A DNA stretch of 64,000 nt, taken from assembly GCA_964057225.1 (NCBI GenBank), contig OZ059900.1, positions 3,420,501 through 3,484,500 on the forward strand, in the 5' to 3' direction. A program made the position numbers and the translations under genes. This document shows, one piece after another, positions 47,309-58,700 of this stretch (positions are counted from its first letter, which is position 1; every line of letters starts with the position of its first letter). Origin of the DNA: Auanema rhodensis. Its lineage: Eukaryota > Nematoda > Chromadorea > Rhabditida > Rhabditidae. The notes under the pieces are model-generated. The model did no database searches and was not told the origin of the DNA. It worked only from the letters and a program-made list of their open reading frames with translations.

Positions 47309-49025
47309 AAAAATAGACTGATTTTGTTTATTGTGTGTTTGATTTTTGAATCTTAACAAATATGATCGAAATTTACGAGTATTACAGATTTTGTACCAAA
47401 AATCGGTGAGTATATGGTGTTAAGGCATAAAAACGACCATACTTAGTGTAGTAATGCTATTTGAGCGAAAATCAGTATTTAAACATCACTAGCGTTTAAT
47501 TGATGACTTTTGTTGTCATAGACAATAAAACTATGCTTCTGATCATATATATGAGCGATTTAGCCAAATTAGACTCAAAACTCGGAAATTTCAAAAATTC
47601 TTTCTATTTTCGACCTTTTTTGATCAAAATGAATATATATCAGTGCAAGCTCATAAAAATAGACTGATTTTGTGTATTGTATGTTTGATTCTCGAATCTT
47701 AACGAATATGATCAAAATTTACGAGTATTACAGATTTTGTACCAAAAATCGGTGAGTATATGGTGTTAAAGGCATAAAAACGACCATACATAGTGTAGTA
47801 ATGCTATTTGAGCGAAATTCAGTATTTAAACATCACTAGCGTTTAATTGATGACTTTTGTTGTTATAGACATTAAAACTATGCTTCTGATCATATATATG
47901 AGCGATTTAGCCAAATTGGACTCAAAACTCGGAAATTTCAAAAATTATTTCTATTTTCGACCTTTTTTGATCAAAATGAATAAATATCAGTGCAAACTTG
48001 TAAAAATAGACTTATTTTGTGTATTATGTGTTTGATTCTCGAATCTTAACAAATATGATCAAAATTTACAAGTATTACAGATTTTGTACCAAAAATCGGT
48101 GAGTATATGGTGTTAAAGGCATAAAAACGACCATACTTAGTGTAGTAATGCTATTTGAGTGAAATTCAGTGATTTAATCATTATTAGTGTATATTTGAAG
48201 ACTTTTGTTATCATAGACAGTAAAACTATGCTTTTGATCATATATATGAGCGATTTAGCCCAATTCGACTCAAAACTCGGAAAATTCAAAAATTCTTTCT
48301 ATTTTCGACCTTTTTTGATCAAAATGAATATATATCAGTGCAAACTCATAAAAATAGACTGATTTTGTTCATTGTGTGTTTGATTTTTGAATCTTAACAA
48401 ATATGATCAAAATTTACGAGTATTACAGATTTTGTACCAAAAATCGGTGAGTATATGGTGTTAAAGGCATAAAAACGACCATACTTAGTGTAGTAATGCT
48501 ATTTGAGCGAAAATCAGTATTTAAACATCACTAACGTTTAATTGATGACTTTTGTTGTCATAGACAATAAAACTATGCTTCTGATCATATATATGAGCGA
48601 TTTAGCCAAATTAGACTCAAAACTCGGAAATTTCAAAAATTCTTTCTATTTTCGACCTTTTTTGATCAAAATGAAGATATATCAGTGCAAGCTCATAAAA
48701 ATAGACTGATTTTGTTTATTGTGTGTTTGATTTTTGAATCTTAACAAATATGATCAAAATTTACGAGTATTACAGATTTTGTACCAAAAATCGGTGAGTA
48801 TATGGTGTTAAGGCATAAAAACGACCATACTTAGTGTAGTAATGCTATTTGAGCGAAAATCAGTATTTAAACATCACTAGCGTTTAATTGATGACTTTTG
48901 TTGTCATAGACAATAAAACTATGCTTCTGATCATATATATGAGCGATTTAGCCAAATTAGACTCAAAACTCGGAAATTTCAAAAATTCTTTCTATTTTCG
49001 ACCTTTTTTGATCAAAATGAATATA

Positions 49026-49059
49026 TTAGGTCCCGAACTAAGTCTTGCGCCCCCCCTAG
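49026..49059 (+). repeat. Mariner copy 4 left terminal inverted repeat
   Basis: Same sequence as the other left ends, with seven C before TAG and TA immediately outside. Confidence 0.93.
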
Positions 49060-49106
49060 TGTGATATGAAAAATCAAAAAAAAAGTATGTAGTTGCAAAA
49101 AATTTA

Positions 49107-50123
49107 TTAAACACTGTATTGCCCTTTGTTGGCAATAACCTTCTCCCACTTTTCTTTCAGCTTTCGAATTCCGTTTCTGAAAAATAGTTTACTTTTAGAT
49201 GCAAAAAAAATTTTAACAAAATTTTCAACTTCCTCTAAGGTTTTGAAGTTTTCACCCCTTAAACTATGCTCCATTGATCTAAACAGATGGTAATCTGTTG
49301 GAGCAAGATCTGGAGAGTATGGGGGATGCTTCAAAACCGTCCAGTTCATGTCCTGAAGCGTCTGTTGGGCTTTCGCACAACAGTGTGGGCGCGCGTTGTC
49401 GTGCAGTAGCGCGATGCTCCTGTTTCTGAGCCCCTCATCAGCTTCAATGGCAGCATGAAGCTTTCTGAGTTGCTCAGAATAGTAGTTCTCATCTATGGTT
49501 CTTCCATAAGGAAGAAGCTCATAGAAAAGAACACCGTTTTCGCTCCAGAAAACGGATAGGAGAGCTTTTTTAGGCGTTTGTGGGTTTGCCCTGGGGGTCA
49601 TTGGAACTTCCTGCCCAGGGTTTACCCAAAACTTAAGCCTGTTTGGATTGGAGTAGAGAATCCACTTCTCGTCTCCAGTTACCAAACTTTTGAAAAAACC
49701 CCTTTTTTGGCTCATTTTCAGAAGATCCTGAGCCAAACTTATTCTCGATCTGAGATTACTCTCAGTCAGAACATGCGGGGAAAAAGGTGAAATTTTATGG
49801 ATTTTACCCATTTTTTTCAACCTTTTTGAAATAGCAACATCGCTGACTTTCAGAATGTTTCCCATTTGAAGCTGAGTTGCTCCAGGATTCTCATCCAAAA
49901 CATTCTGAAGGTCTGCGTTGCTGAATTTCTTACCAGCGCCAGACCTTGGACGATCTTTTAAATCGGTTTCGCCCGCTCTAAAACGCGAATACCATCTTTT
50001 GCAGGTGCTGTAGTTTGGAGATGAATCTCCATAAACAGCTCTCATTTTTTTAAAGGCTGCTTTCGCAGATAATCCTTCATTAAAATGATAAAAAAGAGTA
50101 TGGCGCGCATGAGTAGAATTCAT
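49107..50123 (-). CDS. Mariner transposase, copy 4 (338 aa, apparently intact)
   Basis: The protein appears identical to copy 1: catalytic D151, D242 and D277 with DD34D spacing, HDNARPH and TDYHLF blocks, two N-terminal helix-turn-helix regions and FSPHVLTE in the linker. The frame is open upstream to 50177, and the methionine at 50123 is preferred for the same reasons as in the other copies. No stop or frameshift interrupts it. Together with intact terminal repeats this makes copy 4, like 1 and 2, a candidate for an autonomous element, though nothing here shows that it is expressed. AATAAA overlaps the stop (49103-49108). Confidence 0.95.
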   Translation of the reverse strand: MNSTHARHTLFYHFNEGLSAKAAFKKMRAVYGDSSPNYSTCKRWYSRFRAGETDLKDRPRSGAGKKFSNADLQNVLDENPGATQLQMGNILKVSDVAISKRLKKMGKIHKISPFSPHVLTESNLRSRISLAQDLLKMSQKRGFFKSLVTGDEKWILYSNPNRLKFWVNPGQEVPMTPRANPQTPKKALLSVFWSENGVLFYELLPYGRTIDENYYSEQLRKLHAAIEADEGLRNRSIALLHDNARPHCCAKAQQTLQDMNWTVLKHPPYSPDLAPTDYHLFRSMEHSLRGENFKTLEEVENFVKIFFASKSKLFFRNGIRKLKEKWEKVIANKGQYSV

Positions 50124-50291
50124 AACAGAAAACAGCAAAAAAAAAGATGGAAAATTAAAAACTAATTTTTCAAACAAAAAAATTTGTTTTTTGAAATTTT
50201 TTTTTGATAATATTGTTTTAAATTATTCAAATTTTCTTAATTTTAAATAATTTTAAATTTTTTTTTAAATTTTTCGAAAAAATTCGAAAAA

Positions 50292-50328
50292 CTAGGGGGG
50301 GGGGCGCAAGACTTAGTTCGGGACCTAA
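50292..50328 (-). repeat. Mariner copy 4 right terminal inverted repeat
   Basis: Inverted match to the left end with a run of ten G, followed by TA and TATCAGTG. Confidence 0.93.
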
Positions 50329-50588
50329 TATATCAGTGCAAGCTCATAAAAATAGACTGATTTTGTGTATTGTATGTTTGATTCTCGAATCTTAACGAAT
50401 ATGATCAAAATGTACGAGTATTACAGATTTTGTACCAAAAATCGGTGAGTATATGGTGTTAAAGGCATAAAAACGACCATACATAGTGTAGTAATGCTAT
50501 TTGAGCGAAATTCAGTATTTAAACATCACTAGCGTTTAATTGATGACTTTTGTTGTTATAGACATTAAAACTATGTTTTTGATCATAT

Positions 50589-50594
50589 ACATGT
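50589..50594 (+). repeat. 6-bp insertion ACATGT in satellite monomer next to mariner 4
   Basis: Same private insertion, 261 bp past the right end. Just after it, this monomer switches to another subtype (ATTAGACTC, GGAAAATTC), unlike the monomers beside copies 1-3, so an exchange occurred within about 50 bp of the insertion. Confidence 0.9.
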
Positions 50595-53500
50595 ATATGA
50601 GCGATTTAGCCAAATTAGACTCAAAACTCGGAAAATTCAAAAATTCTTTCTATTTTCGACCTTTTTTGATCAAAATGAATATATATCAGTGCAAACTCAT
50701 AAAAATAGACTGATTTTGTGTATTGTATGTTTGATTCTCAAATCTTAACGAATATGATCGAAATTTACGAGTATTACAGATTTTGTACCAAAAATCGGTG
50801 AGTATATGGTGTTAAAGGCATAAAAACGACCATACTTAGTGTAGTAATGCTATTTGAGCGAAATTCAGTATTTAAACATCACTAGCGTTTAATTGATGAC
50901 TTTTGCTGTCATAGACATTAAAACTATGCTTTTGATCATATAAATGAGCGATTTAGCCAAATTAGACTCAAAACTCGGAAATTTCAAAAATTCTTTCTAT
51001 TTTCGACCTTTTTTGATCAAAATGAATATATATCAGTGCAAACTCATAAAAATAGACTTATTTCGTGTATTATGTGTTTGATTCTCGAATCTTAACAAAT
51101 ATGATCAAAATTTACAAGTATTACAGATTTTGTACCAAAAATCGGTGAGTATATGGTGTTAAAGGCATAAAAACGACCATACTTAGTGTAGTAATGCTAT
51201 TTGAGCGAAAATCAGTATTTAAACATCACTAGCGTTTAATTGATGACTTTTGTTGTTATAGACAATAAAACTATGTTTTTGATCATATATATGAGCGATT
51301 TAGCCCAATTGGACTCAAAACTCGGAAATTTCAAAAATTCTTTCTATTTTCGACCTTTTTTGATCAAAATGAATAAATATCAGTGCAAACTCATAAAAAT
51401 AGACTTATTTCGTGTATTATGTGTTTGATTCTCGAATCTTAACGAATATGATCAAAATTTACGAGTATCACAGATTTTGTACCAAAAATCGGTGAGTTTA
51501 TGGTGTTAAAGGCATAAAAACGACCATACTTAGTGTAGTAATGCTATTTGAGCGAAAATCAGTATTTAAACATCACTAGCGTTTAATTGATGACTTTTGT
51601 TGTTATAGACAATAAAACTATGTTTTTGATCATATATATGAGCGATTTAGCCCAATTGGACTCAAAACTCGGAAAATTCAAAAATTCTTTCTATTTTCGA
51701 CCTTTTTTGATCAAAATGAATATATATCAGTGCAAACTCATAAAAATAGACTGATTTTGTTTATTGTGTGTTTGGTTTTTGAATCTTAACAAATATGATC
51801 AAAATTTACGAGTATTACAGATTTTGTACCAAAAATCGGTGAGTATATGGTGTTAAAGGCATAAAAACGACCATACTTAGTGTAGTAATGCTATTTGAGC
51901 GAAAATCAGTATTTAAACATCACTAACGTTTAATTGATGACTTTTGTTGTCATAGACAATAAAACTATGCTTCTGATCATATATATGAGCGATTTAGCCA
52001 AATTAGACTCAAAACTCGGAAATTTCAAAAATTCTTTCTATTTTCGACCTTTTTTGATGAAAATGAAGATATATCAGTGCAAGCTCATAAAAATAGACTG
52101 ATTTTGTTTATTGTGTGTTTGATTTTTGAATCTTAACAAATATGATCAAAATTTACGAGTATTACAGATTTTGTACCAAAAATCGGTGAGTATATGGTGT
52201 TAAGGCATAAAAACGACCATACTTAGTGTAGTAATGCTATTTGAGCGAAAATCAGTATTTAAACATCACTAGCATTTAATTGATGACTTTTGTTGTCATA
52301 GACAATAAAACTATGCTTCTGATCATATATATGAGCGATTTAGCCAAATTAGACTCAAAACTCGGAAATTTCAAAAATTCTTTCTATTTTCGACCTTTTT
52401 TGATCAAAATGAATATATATCAGTGCAAGCTCAAAAAAATAGACTGATTTTGTGTATTGTATGTTTGATTCTCGAATCTTAACGAATATGATCAAAATTT
52501 ACGAGTATTACAGATTTTGTACCAAAAATCGGTGAGTATATGGTGTTAAAGGCATAAAAAAGACCATACATAGTGTAGTAATGCTATTTGAGCGAAATTC
52601 AGTATTTAAACATCACTAGCGTTTAATTGATGACTTTTGTTGTTATAGACATTAAAACTATGTTTTTGATCATATATATGAGCGATTTAGCCAAATTGGA
52701 CTCAAAACTCGGAAATTTCAAAAATTATTTCTATTTTCGACCTTTTTTGATCAAAATGAATAAATATCAGTGCAAACTTGTAAAAATAGACTTATTTTGT
52801 GTATTATGTGTTTGATTCTCGAATCTTAACAAATATGATCACAATTTACGAGTATTACAGATTTTGTACCAAAAATCGGTGAGTATATGGTGTTAAAGGC
52901 ATAAAAACGACCATACTTAGTGTAGTAATGCTATTTGAGCGAAAATCAGTATTTAAACATCACTAACGTTTAATTGATGACTTTTGTTGTCATAGACAAT
53001 AAAACTATGCTTCTGATCATATATATGAGCGATTTAGCCAAATTAGACTCAAAACTCGGAAATTTCAAAAATTCTTTCTATTTTCGACCTTTTTTGATCA
53101 AAATGAAGATATATCAGTGCAAGCTGATAAAAATAGACTGATTTTGTTTATTGTGTGTTTGATTTTTGAATCTTAACAAATATGATCAAAATTTACGAGT
53201 ATTACAGATTTTGTACCAAAAATCGGTGAGTATATGGTGTTAAGGCATAAAAACGACCATACTTAGTGTAGTAATGCTATTTGAGCGAAAATCAGTATTT
53301 AAACATCACTAGCGTTTAATTGATGACTTTTGTTGTCATAGACAATAAAACTATGCTTCTGATCATATATATGAGCGATTTAGCCAAATTAGACTCAAAA
53401 CTCGGAAATTTCAAAAATTCTTTCTATTTTCGACCTTTTTTGATCAAAATGAATATATATCAGTGCAAGCTCATAAAAATAGACTGATTTTGTGTATTGT

Positions 53501-53930
53501 ATGTTTGATTCTCGAATCTTAACGAATATGATCAAAATTTACGAGTATTACAGATTTTGTACCAAAAATCGGTGAGTATATGGTGTTAAAGGCATAAAAA
53601 CGACCATACATAGTGTAGTAATGCTATTTGAGCGAAATTCAGTATTTAAACATCACTAGCGTTTAATTGATGACTTTTGTTGTTATAGACATTAAAACTA
53701 TGTTTTTGATCATATATATGAGCGATTTAGCCAAATTGGACTCAAAACTCGGAAATTTCAAAAATTATTTCTATTTTCGACCTTTTTTGATCAAAATGAA
53801 TAAATATCAGTGCAAACTTGTAAAAATAGACTTATTTTGTGTATTATGTGTTTGATTCTCGAATCTTAACAAATATGATCAAAATTTACAAGTATTACAG
53901 ATTTTGTACCAAAAATCGGTGAGTATATGG

Positions 53931-56271
53931 TGTTAAAGGCATAAAAACGACCATACTTAGTGTAGTAATGCTATTTGAGTGAAATTCAGTGATTTAATCA
54001 TTATTAGTGTATATTTGAAGACTTTTGTTATCATAGATAGTAAAACTATGCTTTTGATCATATATATGAGCGATTTAGCCCAATTCGACTCAAAACTCGG
54101 AAAATTCAAAAATTCTTTCTATTTTCGACCTTTTTTGATGAAAATGAATATATATCAGTGTAAACTCATAAAAATAGACTGATTTTGTGTATTGTGTGTT
54201 TGATTCTCAAATCTTAACAAATATGATCAAATTTTACGAGTATTACAGATTTTGTACCAAAAATTGGTGAGTATATGGTGTTAAAGGCATAAAAACGACC
54301 ATACTTAGTGTAGTAATGCTATTTGAGCGAAAATCAGTATTTAAACATCACTAGCGTTTAATTGAAGATTTTTGTTGTCATAGACAATAAAACTATGCTT
54401 CTGATCATATATATGAGCGATTTAGCCCAATTGGACTCAAAACTCGGAAAATTCAAAAATTCTTTCTATTTTCGACCTTTTTTGATCAAAATGAATATAT
54501 ATCAGTGCAAACTCATAAAAATAGACTTATTTCGTGTATTATGTGTTTGTTTCTCGAATCTTAACGAATATGATCAAAATTTACAAGTATTACAGATTTT
54601 GTACCAAAAATCGGTGAGTATATGGTGTTAAAGGCATAAAAACGACCATACTTAGTGTAGTAATGCATTTGAGTGAAATTCAGTGATTTACACATTATTA
54701 GTGTATATTTGAAGACTTTTGTTATCATAGACAGTAAAACTATGCTTTTGATCATATATATGAGCGATTTAGCCCAATTGGACTCAAAACTCGGAAAATT
54801 CAAAAATTCTTCTATTTTCGACCTTTTTTGATCAAAATGAATATATATCAGTGCAAACTCATAAAAATAGACTGATTTTGTTTATTGTGTGTTTGATTTT
54901 CAAATCTTAACGAATATGATCAAAATTTACGAGTATTACAGATTTTGTACCAAAAATCGGTGAGTATATGGTGTTAAAGGCATAAAAACGACCATACTTA
55001 GTGTAGTAATGCTATTTGAGCGAAAATCAGTATTTAAACATCACTAGCGTTTAATTGATGACTTTTGTTGTCATAGACAGTAAAACTATGCTTTTGATCA
55101 TATATATGAGCGATTTAGCCCAATTGGACTCAAAACTCGGAAAATTCAAAAATTCTTTCTATTTTCGACTTTTTTTGATCAAAATGAATATATATCAGTG
55201 CAAACTCATAAAAATAGACTGATTTTGTTTATTGTGTGTTTGATTTTCAAATCTTAACGAATATGATCAAAATTTACGAGTATTACAGATTTTGTGCCAA
55301 AAATCGGTGAGTATATGGTGTTAAAGGCATAAAAACGACCATACTTAGTGTAGTAATGCTATTTGAGCGAAAATCAGTATTTAAACATCACTAGCGTTTA
55401 ATTGATGATTTTTGTTGTCATAGACAATAAAACTATGCTTCTGATCATGTATATGAGCGATTTAGCCAAATTAGACTCAAAACTCGGAAATTTCAAAAAT
55501 TCTTTCTATTTTCGACCTTTTTTGATCAAAATGAATATATATCAGTGCAAGCTCATAAAAATAGACTGATTTTGTGTATTGTATGTTTGATTCTCAAATC
55601 TTAACGAATATGATCAAAATTTACGAGTATTACAGATTTTGTACCAAAAATCGGTGAGTATATGGTGTTAAAGGCATAAAAACGACCATACTTAGTGTAG
55701 TAATGCTATTTGAGCGAAATTCAGTATTTAAACATCACTAGCGTTTAATTGATGACTTTTGTTGTCATAGACAATAAAACTATGCTTTTGATCATATATA
55801 TGAGCGATTTAGCCAAATTAGACTCAAAACTCGGAAATTTCAAAAATTCTTTCTATTTTCGACCTTTTTTGATCAAAATGAATAAATATCAGTGCAAACT
55901 CGTAAAAATAGACTGATTTTGTGTATTGTATGTTTGATTCTCAAATCTTAACGAATATGATCAAAATTTACGAGTATTACAGATTTTGTACCAAAAATCG
56001 GTGAGTATATGGTGTTAAAGGCATAAAAACGACCATACTTAGTGTAGTAATGCTATTTGAGCGAAATTCAGTATTTAAACATCACTAGCGTTTAATTGAT
56101 GACTTTTGTTGTTATAGACAATAAAACTATGTTTTTGATCATATATATGAGCGATTTAGCCAAATTGGACTCAAAACTCGGAAATTTCAAAAATTCTTTC
56201 TATTTTCGACCTTTTTTGATCAAAATGAATATATATCAGTGCAAACTCATAAAAATAGACTGATTTTGTTT
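53931..56271 (+). repeat. 7-monomer block, copy 1 (offset 2429 bp)
   Basis: Shares with the sequence 2429 bp downstream the rare CATAGATAGTAAAAC near 54034, TAATGCATTTGAG near 54662, TTTTGTGCCAAAA near 55291 and GATCATGTATATG near 55444. About 70 bp at 54428-54497 carry a different subtype from the second copy. Edges are approximate. Confidence 0.82.
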
Positions 56272-56359
56272 ATTGTGTGTTTGATTTTTGAATCTTAACA
56301 AATATGATCAAATTTTACGAGTATTACAGATTTTGTACCAAAAATTGGTGAGTATATGG

Positions 56360-58700
56360 TGTTAAAGGCATAAAAACGACCATACTTAGTGTAGTAATGC
56401 TATTTGAGTGAAATTCAGTGATTTAATCATTATTAGTGTATATTTGAAGACTTTTGTTATCATAGATAGTAAAACTATGCTTTTGATCATATATATGAGC
56501 GATTTAGCCCAATTCGACTCAAAACTCGGAAAATTCAAAAATTCTTTCTATTTTCGACCTTTTTTGATGAAAATGAATATATATCAGTGTAAACTCATAA
56601 AAATAGACTGATTTTGTGTATTGTGTGTTTGATTCTCAAATCTTAACAAATATGATCAAATTTTACGAGTATTACAGATTTTGTACCAAAAATTGGTGAG
56701 TATATGGTGTTAAAGGCATAAAAACGACCATACTTAGTGTAGTAATGCTATTTGAGCGAAAATCAGTATTTAAACATCACTAGCGTTTAATTGAAGATTT
56801 TTGTTGTCATAGACAATAAAACTATGCTTCTGATCATATATATGAGCGATTTAGCCAAATTAGACTCAAAACTCGGAAATTTCAAAAATTCTTTCTATTT
56901 TCGACCTTTTTTGATCAAAATGAATAAATATCAGTGCAAACTCATAAAAATAGACTTATTTCGTGTATTATGTGTTTGTTTCTCGAATCTTAACGAATAT
57001 GATCAAAATTTACAAGTATTACAGATTTTGTACCAAAAATCGGTGAGTATATGGTGTTAAAGGCATAAAAACGACCATACTTAGTGTAGTAATGCATTTG
57101 AGTGAAATTCAGTGATTTACACATTATTAGTGTATATTTGAAGACTTTTGTTATCATAGACAGTAAAACTATGCTTTTGATCATATATATGAGCGATTTA
57201 GCCCAATTGGACTCAAAACTCGGAAAATTCAAAAATTCTTCTATTTTCGACCTTTTTTGATCAAAATGAATATATATCAGTGCAAACTCATAAAAATAGA
57301 CTGATTTTGTTTATTGTGTGTTTGATTTTCAAATCTTAACGAATATGATCAAAATTTACGAGTATTACAGATTTTGTACCAAAAATCGGTGAGTATATGG
57401 TGTTAAAGGGATAAAAACGACCATACTTAGTGTAGTAATGCTATTTGAGCGAAAATCAGTATTTAAACATCACTAGCGTTTAATTGATGACTTTTGTTGT
57501 CATAGACAGTAAAACTATGCTTTTGATCATATATATGAGCGATTTAGCCCAATTGGACTCAAAACTCGGAAAATTCAAAAATTCTTTCTATTTTCGACCT
57601 TTTTTGATCAAAATGAATATATATCAGTGCAAACTCATAAAAATAGACTGATTTTGTTTATTGTGTGTTTGATTTTCAAATCTTAACGAATATGATCAAA
57701 ATTTACGAGTATTACAGATTTTGTGCCAAAAATCGGTGAGTATATGGTGTTAAAGGCATAAAAACGACCATACTTAGTGTAGTAATGCTATTTGAGCGAA
57801 AATCAGTATTTAAACATCACTAGCGTTTAATTGATGATTTTTGTTGTCATAGACAATAAAACTATGCTTCTGATCATGTATATGAGCGATTTAGCCAAAT
57901 TAGACTCAAAACTCGGAAATTTCAAAAATTCTTTCTATTTTCGACCTTTTTTGATCAAAATGAATATATATCAGTGCAAGCTCATAAAAATAGACTGATT
58001 TTGTGTATTGTATGTTTGATTCTCAAATCTTAACGAATATGATCAAAATTTACGAGTATTACAGATTTTGTACCAAAAATCGGTGAGTATATGGTGTTAA
58101 AGGCATAAAAACGACCATACTTAGTGTAGTAATGCTATTTGAGCGAAATTCAGTATTTAAACATCACTAGCGTTTAATTGATGACTTTTGTTGTCATAGA
58201 CAATAAAACTATGCTTTTGATCATATATATGAGCGATTTAGCCAAATTAGACTCAAAACTCGGAAATTTCAAAAATTCTTTCTATTTTCGACCTTTTTTG
58301 ATCAAAATGAATAAATATCAGTGCAAACTCGTAAAAATAGACTGATTTTGTGTATTGTATGTTTGATTCTCAAATCTTAACGAATATGATCAAAATTTAC
58401 GAGTATTACAGATTTTGTACCAAAAATCGGTGAGTATATGGTGTTAAAGGCATAAAAACGACCATACTTAGTGTAGTAATGCTATTTGAGCGAAATTCAG
58501 TATTTAAACATCACTAGCGTTTAATTGATGACTTTTGTTGTTATAGACAATAAAACTATGTTTTTGATCATATATATGAGCGATTTAGCCAAATTGGACT
58601 CAAAACTCGGAAATTTCAAAAATTCTTTCTATTTTCGACCTTTTTTGATCAAAATGAATATATATCAGTGCAAACTCATAAAAATAGACTGATTTTGTTT
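56360..58700 (+). repeat. 7-monomer block, copy 2 (offset 2429 bp)
   Basis: Direct repeat of 53931-56271 with the same markers near 56463, 57091, 57720 and 57873. Private changes include AAAGGGATAAAAACG near 57408. The separation is exactly 7 x 347 bp. Confidence 0.82.

Larger units (their letters stand above)
45549..49025 (+). repeat. Satellite array, segment 4 (10 monomers)
   Basis: The shortest stretch between two mariners. It contains an A/B hybrid monomer at 46962-47308 and an empty-target monomer near 47630. The last part (about 47.85-49.02 kb) matches 43.07-44.25 kb at an offset of 4776, the same offset that separates mariner copies 3 and 4. No gene is supported here. Confidence 0.97.
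49026..50328 (-). mobile_element. Mariner-family transposon, copy 4 (1303 bp, complete)
   Basis: Differs from copy 1, as far as I can see, only by one G fewer in the right-end G run (10 versus 11). It has TA flanks, the same monomer position and the same orientation. The flanking satellite shares a T-to-G change with copy 1 (AAAATGTACGAG, 84 bp past the right end) that copies 2 and 3 lack, suggesting copies 1 and 4 are closest kin. Confidence 0.97.
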
